Source of the DNA: Candidatus Poribacteria bacterium
GTDB taxonomy: Bacteria > Poribacteria > WGA-4E > GCA-2687025
Assembly: GCA_018644665.1 (NCBI GenBank)
Contig: JABGQA010000111.1
Span: 21,068 to 85,067, forward strand
Direction of reading: 5' to 3'
Length of the DNA: 64,000 nt
Positions 16,372 through 25,572 of this stretch are shown one piece after another. A model generated the notes under the pieces. That model searched no databases and was not told the DNA's origin. It saw nothing but the letters and a program-made list of their open reading frames with translations. A program made the translations under genes and the position numbers. The first letter of the stretch is position 1. Every line of letters begins with the position of its first letter.

Positions 16372-17593
16372 TGACCTCGATGGCGTTTGGGGCTTCGGAC
16401 CGTCCCTTGGTGATGTATCCGCTGTCTCTCGAGTCGAAGATGGCGCGCGTGGCGGCGAGCAGGACGGCATCCCGTGTTTCGTCGCCTTCCGCCTGCTTGT
16501 AGAACACCTCGAAGGTGTTCAGCGCGTTTTGTCGGTGTCGGTTCATCACGTACAGGTGCATTTGGGCGTTGAAGTTCTTGACCACCTGGTAGAGCAGGTA
16601 GAACAGGAACGAGAGTCCGATGCCCTTCGTGGCGAGCTTCTGCAGCACGGCTCCCGCCGTTACTTGCTCGATGCCGGCTATCTCGCCAATGAACGTCTGC
16701 ATGAACAGAAACGCCCAGATCCCCAGTCCAACGCCGCCAAGCCCAATGAGAACGCTGGCAGCGAGGTGTTTGTCGGCGAGCCGTTGGAATACAGACGTGT
16801 AAAGGTCGACCGTTACCTTCATCGCCCGGTCCTTGGCGAAGTCTGCGATGTCGTCCCGTGCCTTGTCCAAGAACTTGTCGAGCTTCTTCTGTGCCGTGTC
16901 GACGTTGCCACTATGGTCGTTGAGGAGGTTCCCGATGTGCTCGACCCGGTCCTGCAGGCCACGCGCCTCCCCGCGGACGTCACTTGCCTCCTGACTTGCC
17001 TCCTCAACCTGGTCGGTGAGCGCGGATAGCGTGCTTGGGAACGCGGACGTGTCGAAGAGCCTGTAGACCTTCTCAGTCCCCAGCTCAAGGTCGTGGATGG
17101 CGCCGTTGAGAAAGGCGAACATCTCGGTAGGCTGCAGTGCTCGCCCGCGTGTCGATATGCGGCGGACGCGGTGGAGATGTGGACGAAGCAGGCCTTGTAC
17201 TTTGAGATGGTCCTTAGCTATTCGCTCGTGGATCTGTCGGCGCGTCGCGGTGTCCGCGCGCTCCTCGTCGGTGAGGTTCTCTAGATCACGGATCAGCGCG
17301 AGATACACATCTCGGGAGTCTCTAACGACGTCGAGGTTGTAGTTCCCCTGTTCCAGCTCGTCCGACCACACATCGTGCCTGGGGAGGGTTGCGAGCAGCA
17401 GGCGCATCATATCTTCAATCAGCGCGTGGCTGTCCTCGAACCCGTGTGTCTTCTCGCTGTCCTCGACGATGAATGTGTTGCAGATTTGCGAGTATTTGAC
17501 CGTCCTGACGGCATCGTAGAGGGCCGCCTGGTCCGCGGGCTGGCTCTCCAGTGTCTCCAGAGCTTCCGTAGCCGTGAAGCGCTCATCCGCCAT
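16331..17593 (-). CDS. Membrane-anchored coiled-coil protein, DUF6161-like, function unknown
   Basis: 420 residues. The first 175 residues are helical and soluble. A predicted coiled coil (about 195-265) with heptad-like Glu/Lys/Asp repeats follows. Two hydrophobic segments near residues 290-315 (VLIGLGGVGLGIWAFLFMQ) and 330-350 (GLSFLFYLLYQVV) anchor it in the membrane. After them comes a conserved-looking cytoplasmic tail with NRHRQNALNTF and a CIF-like AIFDSRDSGYITKG. The tail resembles DUF6161-type proteins as I remember them; that match is tentative. The ATG at 17593 is chosen because the sequence upstream of it loses protein character. No enzymatic motif is visible. Confidence 0.65.
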   Translation of the reverse strand: MADERFTATEALETLESQPADQAALYDAVRTVKYSQICNTFIVEDSEKTHGFEDSHALIEDMMRLLLATLPRHDVWSDELEQGNYNLDVVRDSRDVYLALIRDLENLTDEERADTATRRQIHERIAKDHLKVQGLLRPHLHRVRRISTRGRALQPTEMFAFLNGAIHDLELGTEKVYRLFDTSAFPSTLSALTDQVEEASQEASDVRGEARGLQDRVEHIGNLLNDHSGNVDTAQKKLDKFLDKARDDIADFAKDRAMKVTVDLYTSVFQRLADKHLAASVLIGLGGVGLGIWAFLFMQTFIGEIAGIEQVTAGAVLQKLATKGIGLSFLFYLLYQVVKNFNAQMHLYVMNRHRQNALNTFEVFYKQAEGDETRDAVLLAATRAIFDSRDSGYITKGRSEAPNAIEVINRLLGVRTPPTG

Positions 17594-17826
17594 GCGTTTG
17601 CTGCCTCGCGTTGCGCGAATATGGGACTCATCTAAGCTGTCGGTAAGGGATACCCAGTGGTGGGCAGGAGCGCAAGGCTTGGATTTCCTTTGAAGGAAGC
17701 TGGGGGCGGGCGTTATAGGTGTTGGGAACGGGTTAGGTTCTGCGAGGCGGGAGGGGCCGGACGTCCCGGTCTCTCTCGCTCGCGCCCGACTCACAGCTAG
17801 CCGACGGGCGTAAATCGGAGGGGTCC
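17594..17826. other. Intergenic region upstream of the membrane coiled-coil gene
   Basis: 233 bases. It contains one copy of the palindromic repeat described at 17677-17710. Otherwise I see no gene and no clear promoter hexamers, though a promoter for the minus-strand gene is expected here. Confidence 0.35.
17677..17710 (+). repeat. REP-like palindromic element, copy C
   Basis: A left flank resembling GCTTGGAT, a short palindrome (TTCCTT/AAGGAA with a TG loop) and a right flank CTGGGGGCGGG. In the same orientation the other two copies read GCGTGGA, a longer TTCCC/GGGAA palindrome, then a purine-rich flank ending GGATGGG or GAGATGGG. It is the most diverged of the three copies and lies about 85 bases upstream of the minus-strand membrane-protein start. 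Confidence 0.4.
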
Positions 17827-17994
17827 ATGTTCCCCGCATCGGAGTTAGCAAGAGCGCTGTTCGGGAAGCTCGTGCGGGACACGCTCGGTGTGGACATCGA
17901 CGTGGAGAGCCGCGAGTTCGGGTGTTCCCTGTCGGCGAGCGCGCGAAGCGGGCACACGCCGCAGTCGCCTGCACGACGCCATCCTGTTCGGTAG
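17827..17994 (+). CDS. Small hypothetical protein, 55 residues
   Basis: A short frame with a strong ribosome-binding site (GGAGGGG five bases before the ATG). Its first 35 residues have balanced composition (an amphipathic stretch SELARALFGKLVRDTLG and then DIDVESREFG); the tail becomes Arg/Ser/Pro-rich, as expected of non-coding GC-rich DNA. It may be a real small gene, possibly truncated by an old frameshift. No family recognised. Confidence 0.3.
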   Translation: MFPASELARALFGKLVRDTLGVDIDVESREFGCSLSASARSGHTPQSPARRHPVR

Positions 17995-18124
17995 CAGTCC
18001 GATGGCCTCGAGCGGACGCGTGTCCATTGGGTGCGGGAAGGTGTATGGTAGGGCCCGACAGACGCGCGTCCTGAGGCGCACGGAGGACGCGAGGCGATGG
18101 AGGGTGAAGCGGGTGTTCTGGCTG

Positions 18125-18391
18125 ATGTCTCCTGAGAGAGCGCGACGGCGGTACCCGTGGTACGCGGCGATCTACTTTGCGTCAGGGCTGCTGGTCGGTC
18201 TTGGGGGCGTGGCCGCGCTGGCTCGCGCGGCGTACGTCGAGAGCCAAGACATGCTCGTACGGGCCTTCCCCTTCTTCCTGTGGCTCCTGGCGGTCTTCTA
18301 CTTCCTGCTGGGCGTCGTCTACTCGGTCGGGTGGACGGTCCTCCGCGCCATGGACGAGCAGGCGTCCGCCTCCGAACCCGCCGACGAGTGA
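18125..18391 (+). CDS. Small integral membrane protein, two transmembrane helices
   Basis: 88 residues from the ATG at 18125; an in-frame GTG at 18104 is also possible because GGAGG lies directly before it. After a short basic N terminus (SPERARRRYPW) there are two hydrophobic helices, roughly residues 12-35 (YAAIYFASGLLVGLGGVAALA) and 45-72 (FPFFLWLLAVFYFLLGVVYS), then an acidic C terminus (ASEPADE). By the positive-inside rule the N terminus is cytoplasmic. No family recognised. It ends 50 bases before the haloacid-dehalogenase-like gene and could be co-transcribed with it. Confidence 0.6.
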   Translation: MSPERARRRYPWYAAIYFASGLLVGLGGVAALARAAYVESQDMLVRAFPFFLWLLAVFYFLLGVVYSVGWTVLRAMDEQASASEPADE

Positions 18392-18441
18392 TCCAGATAC
18401 CCTAGCGGGCCCCACCCGCGGCGCCACGCCGATTCGACACC

Positions 18442-19155
18442 ATGCAAAACGCCAATATCGCAGCCCTGACGTTCGATGCCTTCGGCACCGTCGTGGACTG
18501 GCGGGGGACGATCGTCCGCGAGGGCGCCGCGATCAACGAACGGCACGGGCTCGCCGTCGACTGGGCGCGGTTCGCCGACGCGTGGCGGGCGGAGTACGGG
18601 CCGTCCATGAATCGTGTGCGCAGCGGCGCCATCCCGTGGTCGAATCTGGACGCCCTGCACCGACTCAGCCTTGACGCGCTGCTCGACGAGTTCGGCGTGG
18701 ACTGCCTCTCCGACCGCGAAGTGGACGACCTGAACCACGTCTGGCATCGCCTGACGCCCTGGGATGACGCCGTCCCCGGCCTGACGAGGCTGGGACGGAA
18801 GTACGTCCTCGCGACGCTATCCAACGGGAACATGTCGCTGCTGGTGAACATGGCGAAGCGCGCCGGGCTGCCGTGGGACTGCGTGCTTTCCGCTGAACTG
18901 GCTCGGCGGTACAAGCCGGACCCCGAGGTGTACCGCATGGCGGCAGCGTACCTCGGCCTGCGGCCGGAGCGCGTGATGATGGTGGCCGCGCATCACGGCG
19001 ACCTGCGCGCGGCCGCTGCCGTGGGGTTGCGCACCGCGTTCGTCCATCGGCCTCTGGAGCATGGGCCGGGCGCCGAAGCAGACCCCGACGACACGACCGC
19101 ATACGACATCGCAGCCGACGATTTCAAGGACCTTGCGCACCGTCTGGGCGCGTAG
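18442..19155 (+). CDS. HAD-superfamily hydrolase, type II haloacid dehalogenase-like
   Basis: 237 residues. The HAD motif I is LTFDAFGTVVDW with nucleophile Asp12, the exact style of L-2-haloacid dehalogenases. Motif II is TLSNGN, motif III holds the Lys in RYKPDPEVY, and the motif IV region is MMVAAHHGDLRAAAAVGL. In true dehalogenases this last region usually reads SxNxWD; here it is AAHHGD, which still supplies an Asp. The enzyme may dehalogenate 2-haloacids or act as a phosphatase on another substrate. The spacing to the next gene (96 bases) allows co-transcription. Confidence 0.85.
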   Translation: MQNANIAALTFDAFGTVVDWRGTIVREGAAINERHGLAVDWARFADAWRAEYGPSMNRVRSGAIPWSNLDALHRLSLDALLDEFGVDCLSDREVDDLNHVWHRLTPWDDAVPGLTRLGRKYVLATLSNGNMSLLVNMAKRAGLPWDCVLSAELARRYKPDPEVYRMAAAYLGLRPERVMMVAAHHGDLRAAAAVGLRTAFVHRPLEHGPGAEADPDDTTAYDIAADDFKDLAHRLGA

Positions 19156-19251
19156 GCCGATTGCGGCGGCACGCAAGTCGTGGCAGCGTTGGGCCCCGCA
19201 CGCGGGCCGAGGAGGACGCGCGGCGCCACGCGGCGCGCACAGGAGGTGGAC

Positions 19252-20892
19252 ATGAACGGGGATCAGGCTGTCGTCGAAGTGCTGAAGCGAGAAGGCACGG
19301 AGTGGATCGCGGCGTTCCCGTATCAGGGACTCATCGAACAGGCGGTTCGCGCGGGGATTCGGCCGATCATCTGCCGACAGGAGCGCGTCGGCGTCAATAT
19401 GGCCGACGGCTTCAGCCGGATCTCGAACGGTCGGCGCATCGGGGTGTTCACGATGCAGTCGGGGCCCGGCGCGGAGAACGCTTACGCTGGCGTGGCGCAG
19501 GCGTTCGCGGATTCGGTACCCATACTGGTGCTGCCGGGCGGGCCCGGCGCGACGAGCACACAGATTCACCCCGTCTTCGAAGCCCCCAAGCACTACGCGG
19601 GCGTGACCAAGTGGGCGGGGTCGATCAACGTCCCAAGCCGCCTGCCATCGCTGATGCGGTACGCGTACACGCAACTCCGGCACGGCAGACCGGGGCCCGT
19701 CCTGCTCGAGATCCCCGGCGATGTTGCGCGACAGGACCAACCAGGGGACACACTCGAATACACGCCGCCCAAGACCTACCGCTCCGAGGCCGACGCGGGC
19801 GACGTCCGCGACATCGTGTCGACCCTCCTGAGCGCGTCTCGACCCGTGCTGTGCGCCGGGCAGGGCGTCCTGATGGCCGAGGCCACCGACGAACTTACCG
19901 AACTCGCCGAACTCACCGACACGCCGATGATGGCAACGATGGCCGGCAAGAGCGCCTTCTCCGAAGAGCACCCGCTCTCGCTCGGCGCCGGAGGACGCAG
20001 TGGCACGCTCATGGTCGCGCACTTCATGCGGGCCGCCGACTTCATCCTGGGCGTCGGCACGAGCTTCACGCGGTCCGGCTTCACCGTCCCCATGCCGGCG
20101 GGAACGCCGCTGGGGCAGATCACAAACTGCCCCGAGGACATCAACAAGGACCAGCGCGTCGAGCATGTCGCCCTGGGGGACGCGAAGCTCGTGCTGCGGC
20201 AGGTGATCGACGAAGTGAAGCGGCGTCACGAGAGCGGCAAGACACGCGACGCCGGGCGGTACACCGACGAACTGGACGCGGTGCGGTCGGAGTTCATGGC
20301 CGAGTGGGGGCCGCGCCTCACGTCCGACGAGACGCCCATGAGCCCGTACCGCGTGTTCCACGAACTCGCGAGCGTCGTCGACGTGGGGAACGCGATCGTC
20401 ACGCACGACGCGGGGTATCCTCGCGACCAACTCGTGCCGATGTGGCGGCCTACGACGCCGCGCGGGTACATCGGGTGGGGGAAGTCAACACAGCTCGGAT
20501 ACGGGCTCGGGCTGGCGATGGGCGCGAAGCTCGCGGCGCCGGAACGGCACGTCATCAACGTCATGGGCGATGCGGCGTTCGGCATGACCGGGTTGGACAT
20601 CGAGACGGCCGTCCGGTCGCGCATCGGCATCACGACGATCGTGCTCAACAACGGCGTGATGACGGGGTACGACCAGCACATGCCGGAAGCCACGGCGCAC
20701 TGGGACAGCAATGAACTCGCTGGTGACTACGCGGACATCGGGGCAGCGCTCGGCGCGCACGCTCAACGGGTCGAGACGCCGGACGAGTTGGCAGGCGCGT
20801 TCCGCGCGGCGTTCGCGGCGAACGCGGAGGGTCGGCCGGCCGTGGTCGAGGCGATGACTAAGGCGGAGAAGGCCGTGTCACTGCACTGGTAA
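19252..20892 (+). CDS. Thiamine-diphosphate-dependent enzyme, acetolactate-synthase-like
   Basis: 546 residues, typical of the ALS/benzoylformate decarboxylase family. The N-terminal pyrimidine-binding domain has the activating Glu44 (CRQERVGVNMADG). The middle domain (about 190-320) fits a Rossmann-like module, and the C-terminal PP domain has the ThDP motif beginning GDAAFGMTGLDIETA near residue 440 and closing with VLNNGVMTGYD. AGGAGG six bases before the ATG at 19252 fixes the start; the longer open frame from 19180 is not supported. The reaction (carboligation or decarboxylation of a 2-oxoacid) cannot be specified. It may act with the neighbouring HAD-like enzyme. It converges with the formate dehydrogenase operon, 22 bases apart. 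Confidence 0.9.
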   Translation: MNGDQAVVEVLKREGTEWIAAFPYQGLIEQAVRAGIRPIICRQERVGVNMADGFSRISNGRRIGVFTMQSGPGAENAYAGVAQAFADSVPILVLPGGPGATSTQIHPVFEAPKHYAGVTKWAGSINVPSRLPSLMRYAYTQLRHGRPGPVLLEIPGDVARQDQPGDTLEYTPPKTYRSEADAGDVRDIVSTLLSASRPVLCAGQGVLMAEATDELTELAELTDTPMMATMAGKSAFSEEHPLSLGAGGRSGTLMVAHFMRAADFILGVGTSFTRSGFTVPMPAGTPLGQITNCPEDINKDQRVEHVALGDAKLVLRQVIDEVKRRHESGKTRDAGRYTDELDAVRSEFMAEWGPRLTSDETPMSPYRVFHELASVVDVGNAIVTHDAGYPRDQLVPMWRPTTPRGYIGWGKSTQLGYGLGLAMGAKLAAPERHVINVMGDAAFGMTGLDIETAVRSRIGITTIVLNNGVMTGYDQHMPEATAHWDSNELAGDYADIGAALGAHAQRVETPDELAGAFRAAFAANAEGRPAVVEAMTKAEKAVSLHW

Positions 20893-20914
20893 GCCGATGT
20901 GGGGGGAGGCCGCC

Positions 20915-23674
20915 CTACGCTGGCGTGTTCGGCGTCGAGGCCCGCTCGATCCGCACGGCCGCGACCTTGTATTCGGGGCACCCCGTGTATTCGTCGACGG
21001 CGCTGCCGACCAGGATGTTCGTGCGGGTTTCTGGCCAATGGAACGTCATGAAGACGACGCCTGGGTTTGTGGCGCGCGTCACCTCAACGGGCACGAGGAC
21101 CGAGCCGCGTCGCGACACGACGCTCACGACCTCGCCGTGATCGACGCCGAGGCGTCCCGCGTCCTTCGGGTGGATGCGCACAGTCTCGCGTTCCGCTTTG
21201 CTCAACTGGGTCACGTCGGTGCGGCGGGTCATCGAGCCGACGTTGTAGTGGAACAGTTGACGGCCCGTCGTCAGCATCAGCGGGTACTCGTGGTCGGGCA
21301 ACTCGCCGGGATCCTGCCACTGCGTCGGCGTCAGGTTCGCCTTGCCTCGCAGGAACGCGCCGTCTCGGTGGACGATATCCGTGCCTGGATGATCGGCGTC
21401 CTCGCACGGCCACTGCAGGAAGCCAAGCTCCTCGATCCGCTCGTAGCTGACGCCACCCCACTTCGGGCTGAGCGTCGCGATCTCGTCCATGACACGTGAC
21501 GAGTCGATGGGGGTGTCTGCGCCGTCGTCGAAGCCGAGGTCGGTACCCATGCGGCGGGCAATGGCGTTGATGATGTCGCCGTCGGCCATCGCTTCGCCAG
21601 GTGGCTCAGTCGCCTTGCGCACGCGCTGTATGCGCCGGTCGCTGTTCACGAACGAGCCGTCCTTCTCCAGGAACGCCCCGCCGGGAAGCACCACATGCGC
21701 CAATTCCGCGGTCGGCGTCATGAAGATCTCCTGGACGACGAGGAACTCGAGCCGCTCCAGCGCGCCGACCACGTGTGCGACGTGCGGGTCCGACTGAGCG
21801 ACATCCTCCGCCATGATGTACATGGCCTTCAGGTGCCCCGAGTGCGCGGCGTCGAACATGTCGGGGATGCGCAAGCCCTCCGGCTCCGGCAGATCCACCC
21901 CCCACGCGTTGCTATGCGCTGCGCGCGTCGTCGCGTCGCCGATCGGTCGGTAGTCCGACACGACGTGCGGCAGCGCGCCCACGTCGGACGCTCCCTGCAC
22001 GTTGTTCTGACCGCGGATGGGACTCGCTCCCGCACCCTCGCGGCCGATGTTCCCCGTCATCACGGCCATGTTGATGAGACCGAACGCCGCGTTGGACCCG
22101 TGGCCCGCCTCGGTCACGCCGAGGCCCCAGAGGATCTGCGCGCAGTTCGCGGCGCCGTACATGCGGGCGGCCTCGCGGATCGCGTCCGGGTCGACGCCGC
22201 TTATCGTCGACGCCCACTCAGGGGTGTATTCCGCGAGTTCGGCGCGGAGCGTGTCGTACCCCTCGGAGTGCGCGGCGATGAACTCCGCATCGACCAGATC
22301 CTCGTGTACCAGCACGTGCTGCATCGCATTGATCACGGCGACGTTGGAACCGGGCCGCAGCGGGAGATGTACGTCGGCGAGACCCGCAAGTTCGATGTTG
22401 CGCGGGTCGAGCACGATCAGCTTTGCGCCCGCTAGCGCCGCGCGCTTTATGCGCGCGCCGAAGACCGGGTGGGCTTCGGTTGGGTTCGCGCCGACCACCA
22501 TCAGCAGGTCGGACGTCTCGACGCACTGGAAGCTGTTCGTCCCAGCGCCGGTGCCGAGGGCGTTGCGCAGAGCGTACGCCGACGGCGAATGGCATACGCG
22601 CGAGCAGTTGTCCACCGTGTTCGTGCGCATCACGACGCGCGCGAACTTCTGCATCGCGAAGTTCTCTTCGTTCGTGCAGCGGGACGAACTGATCGCGCCG
22701 AATGCCATCGGCCCGTGCGTGTCGCGCACGCGCGCGAACTCGGTCGCGATGAGTGCCAGCGCTTCATCCCACGACGCCTCGCGGAACGTGCCGTCGTCCT
22801 GTCGAATCAGCGGCGAGTGGAGGCGATCGCGGGAGCGCGCGTATTGGTGCGCGAACCGCCCCTTGACGCACGCGTGGCCGCGGTTCGCGGACCCGTCCGC
22901 GTTAGGCTCGATGTTCACGACCGCGCCGTCCTTGGTGTGCACGTCGAGCGTGCAACCCACGGCGCAGTAGCCGCATGTGGTCGTCACGGTGGCGTCCGGC
23001 ACGCCGTGCAGGCGCGTGCCTGGCTCCTCCAGGGCCGCGACGGGGCACTCCAGGACGCACTGGCCGCAGCTCGCGCAGTCGGCCTCCTCGAATCCCGTGT
23101 CGGCGCCCGCGATCACCTTGACGTCGTAGCCGCGCCCCTCCATGCCGAGTATGAACGACGCCTGGGTCTCGTCACAGGCGCGGACGCACTTGCCGCAACC
23201 GATGCACTTCTCCATGTCCAGCTTGATGAACGGGTGGGAGTCGTCGCGCGGGGGCGTGTGCACACGGGGCGATTCGTAACGTGACTCCCGTAAGCCGACT
23301 TCCTGCGCCAGTGTCTGGAGGTCGCACCGGCCGTTCGCGGAGCATGTCAGGCAGTCCAACGGGTGGTCGCTGACTATCAACTCGACGATGTTGCGGCGCA
23401 GGCGCGTCAGCCTTTCGGACTGGGTCGTGTACTCCTGGCCTGCGGCGACGGGCGTGTGGCACGCCGCGACCAGCTTCCCGTCAGACTGTTCGCAGAGGCA
23501 TGTTCGGCAGGCGCCGTATGGTTCGAGGCGATCCGAATGGCAGAGCGTGGGCACGCGTCGCCCGGCTGCGCGCGCGGCATCCAGCACCGTGCCGTTCTCG
23601 GCCACCGCCACCTCGGCGCCGTCGACGCGCACGGAGACTTCCGGCGCGGCCGCGTCGCTTCGCGCAACCCCCAT
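20915..23674 (-). CDS. fdhA: NAD-type formate dehydrogenase, molybdopterin alpha subunit (Cys form)
   Basis: 919 residues, the length of the alpha subunit of soluble NAD-dependent formate dehydrogenases. N-terminal 2Fe-2S domain (GACRTCLCE and an upstream Cys), a His/Cys-ligated cluster (HPLDCLTC), two 4Fe-4S motifs (CIGCGKCVRACDE and CASCGQCVLECPV), a Mo-domain 4Fe-4S motif (CGYCAVGC ... CVKGRFA), then the bis-MGD domains. The metal ligand is Cys in RVCHSPS, followed by the catalytic His, so no selenocysteine is used here. It oxidises formate to CO2 or runs in reverse. The ribosome-binding site AGGAGG overlaps the stop of the upstream beta-subunit gene, so the two form an operon. Confidence 0.93.
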   Translation of the reverse strand: MGVARSDAAAPEVSVRVDGAEVAVAENGTVLDAARAAGRRVPTLCHSDRLEPYGACRTCLCEQSDGKLVAACHTPVAAGQEYTTQSERLTRLRRNIVELIVSDHPLDCLTCSANGRCDLQTLAQEVGLRESRYESPRVHTPPRDDSHPFIKLDMEKCIGCGKCVRACDETQASFILGMEGRGYDVKVIAGADTGFEEADCASCGQCVLECPVAALEEPGTRLHGVPDATVTTTCGYCAVGCTLDVHTKDGAVVNIEPNADGSANRGHACVKGRFAHQYARSRDRLHSPLIRQDDGTFREASWDEALALIATEFARVRDTHGPMAFGAISSSRCTNEENFAMQKFARVVMRTNTVDNCSRVCHSPSAYALRNALGTGAGTNSFQCVETSDLLMVVGANPTEAHPVFGARIKRAALAGAKLIVLDPRNIELAGLADVHLPLRPGSNVAVINAMQHVLVHEDLVDAEFIAAHSEGYDTLRAELAEYTPEWASTISGVDPDAIREAARMYGAANCAQILWGLGVTEAGHGSNAAFGLINMAVMTGNIGREGAGASPIRGQNNVQGASDVGALPHVVSDYRPIGDATTRAAHSNAWGVDLPEPEGLRIPDMFDAAHSGHLKAMYIMAEDVAQSDPHVAHVVGALERLEFLVVQEIFMTPTAELAHVVLPGGAFLEKDGSFVNSDRRIQRVRKATEPPGEAMADGDIINAIARRMGTDLGFDDGADTPIDSSRVMDEIATLSPKWGGVSYERIEELGFLQWPCEDADHPGTDIVHRDGAFLRGKANLTPTQWQDPGELPDHEYPLMLTTGRQLFHYNVGSMTRRTDVTQLSKAERETVRIHPKDAGRLGVDHGEVVSVVSRRGSVLVPVEVTRATNPGVVFMTFHWPETRTNILVGSAVDEYTGCPEYKVAAVRIERASTPNTPA

Positions 23675-23688
23675 GTCCGCGATACCTC

Positions 23689-25455
23689 CTAGGTACTCGT
23701 CCCGCGCCGATAGCGGCCGAACTCCTCGGGGAACCGCTCGACCACCGACTCGATCGGGTCAGGCAGCATCTTCCCGAGGCCACACAACGAGCCGTATCGC
23801 ATCGTCTCGCACAGGTCGGTGAGCAGCTCCAGGCGTTCATCCGTGACGCCGTCATCCAGCATCTGGTCGAGCAGTTCCGTGCCCCGCACCGACCCAATGC
23901 GACATGGGAAGCATCTCCCGCAGCTTTCGACCGCGCAGAAGCGCATCAACCCGCGCGCGATTTGCGCCAGGTCGTCGCTCTGGGAGTAGACGACCATCCC
24001 GCCGTGGCCGAGTATGCCGCCTACCGCCGACAGCCCTTCGAAGCTGAACGGAGCGTCGAGATCGTCGGCGCCGAGTATAGCGCCCAATGGGCCACCGATC
24101 TGCACCGCCTTGAAATCCTCGCCGTCGGCCATTCCGCCCGCTAGGTCGAAGATGATCTCGCGCAGTGTCGCGCCCAGCTCGACCTCGTACAACCCCGGAC
24201 GGGCCACGCGCGTGTTCAGAGTCAGCGCCTTCGTCCCGCGTGAGCGATCCACGCCGTACGCGTCGTAGGCTTCACCGCCGTTCGCGACGATCCACGGCAG
24301 GTTGTGCACCGTCTCCACGTTCTGCACGGCCGTGGGACACCCCCACAGCCCCTTCTGCGCGGGGAACGGGGGCCGGATGCTTACGAGCGCTGGCACCCCC
24401 TCGATGGACCGCAGCAGGCTGGTCTCCTCGCCGCAGATGTAGGCGCCCCGGCCCTGGACTATGCGGACATCGCACGTGAACTCCGACCCGAAGGCCGGGC
24501 CACCGACGATTCCTGCCTCGCGCGCCTCCGTGACGGCACGCTCAAGTACGGTCTTCGCCGCCGGGTACTCCGAGCGGACGTAGAAGAACGCTTCCGCGGC
24601 GCCGCAGGCGTATGCCGCGAGGAGCGCGCCTTCGATCTGGGTGTGCGGGTCGCGCTCAATGAGTTCCTTGTCGATGTACGACCCGGCGTCGCCTTCGTCG
24701 GCGTTGACGACAACGAAGCGGCGGCCCGAGCCGTCCTCCGGTACCGTCGTGGCGACGGTCTCCAGCTTCGTGCCCGTGGGGAATCCTGCGCCGCCTCGTC
24801 CGCGCAGTCCGCTCGCCGCCACCTCGGCGATGACATCCGCCGGGGCCATCGACGTTACAGCACGCTCGAGCCCCGAGTAGATGCCGGCGGCGCGCGCGGC
24901 GTCGATGGCGACCACATCGCGGTCGAAGTGGCGCAGTACGATGCGCGGCCGTCCTTCGACGGGTAGGTGCACCGCGTTCTTCGGCTCGGCGAGATGGGTC
25001 GGCTCGTCGCCCACGAGAGACGCCATGAGCCGGTCGACGGCGTCCGGCGTCGCAAGGGAGACCGGCGCGTCGTCCAGCATGCCGTTTGGGCCCGATCCGC
25101 AGCAGCCAACACATGTCACGTGCTGGAAGCGCACGCCGTCCGCGTTCGTGGCGCCGGGCTCCACACCGAGGCGCTCCGCGAGGTCTGCCTCCACGTCTCG
25201 GCCGCCGGCAACGTGACACGCCTCGCCGTTGCAGACGCTGACGGTGCGCCTGGCCGGGGTATCGTGACTCAGGTCGTCGTAGAACTTGGCCGTCGAGCGG
25301 ACGTGGGCGGGCGGGAGATTGTGTTCGGCGGCGAGTCGGGAGATGTCGTCGTCAGAGATGTGTCCCTGGCGCTCGTACAGTTCCGAGAGGCGGTCGTAGA
25401 CCGTCTCGCCGTGGCCCAGGAATTTGTTCTGCAGCGCGATGATATTGGACGACAT
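23689..25455 (-). CDS. Formate dehydrogenase diaphorase subunit, NuoE-NuoF fusion
   Basis: 588 residues. The first 150 residues are a NuoE-like thioredoxin-fold 2Fe-2S domain, with Cys ligands in CNGEACHVAGG and CVGCCGSGP. The rest is NuoF-like: FMN/NADH-binding GRGGAGFPTGTK and NADEGDAGSYIDKELIERD, then GRGAYICGEETSLL and the 4Fe-4S motif ESCGRCFPCRIG. In NAD-dependent formate dehydrogenases (FdsABG, HydABC-like diaphorases) these modules pass electrons from the alpha subunit to NAD. Here gamma and beta are one polypeptide. AGGGG before the ATG at 25455 supports the start. No formate channel, fdhD or maturation gene is adjacent. Confidence 0.92.
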   Translation of the reverse strand: MSSNIIALQNKFLGHGETVYDRLSELYERQGHISDDDISRLAAEHNLPPAHVRSTAKFYDDLSHDTPARRTVSVCNGEACHVAGGRDVEADLAERLGVEPGATNADGVRFQHVTCVGCCGSGPNGMLDDAPVSLATPDAVDRLMASLVGDEPTHLAEPKNAVHLPVEGRPRIVLRHFDRDVVAIDAARAAGIYSGLERAVTSMAPADVIAEVAASGLRGRGGAGFPTGTKLETVATTVPEDGSGRRFVVVNADEGDAGSYIDKELIERDPHTQIEGALLAAYACGAAEAFFYVRSEYPAAKTVLERAVTEAREAGIVGGPAFGSEFTCDVRIVQGRGAYICGEETSLLRSIEGVPALVSIRPPFPAQKGLWGCPTAVQNVETVHNLPWIVANGGEAYDAYGVDRSRGTKALTLNTRVARPGLYEVELGATLREIIFDLAGGMADGEDFKAVQIGGPLGAILGADDLDAPFSFEGLSAVGGILGHGGMVVYSQSDDLAQIARGLMRFCAVESCGRCFPCRIGSVRGTELLDQMLDDGVTDERLELLTDLCETMRYGSLCGLGKMLPDPIESVVERFPEEFGRYRRGTST

Positions 25456-25572
25456 GATCCCCTATGTATACTGCGAATCGCGGCTCTCGGGGCGGGTTCC
25501 GGGCGCCGAGGCTGGGCGAGCGGAGATGATGAGGCGCACGGCCACCCGGGTCAAGGGCGCGCGACGGGACGC

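Noticed and set aside
18817..20430. Long minus-strand frame of 537 codons opposite the HAD and ThDP genes
   Set aside because: Antisense shadow; composition biased to Arg, Gly, His and Val; no start signal.
19161..20714. Long plus-strand frame of 517 codons inside the ThDP enzyme gene
   Set aside because: An alternative frame of the same gene with Arg/Gly/Ala-rich composition and no motif. The ThDP reading has the full family pattern.
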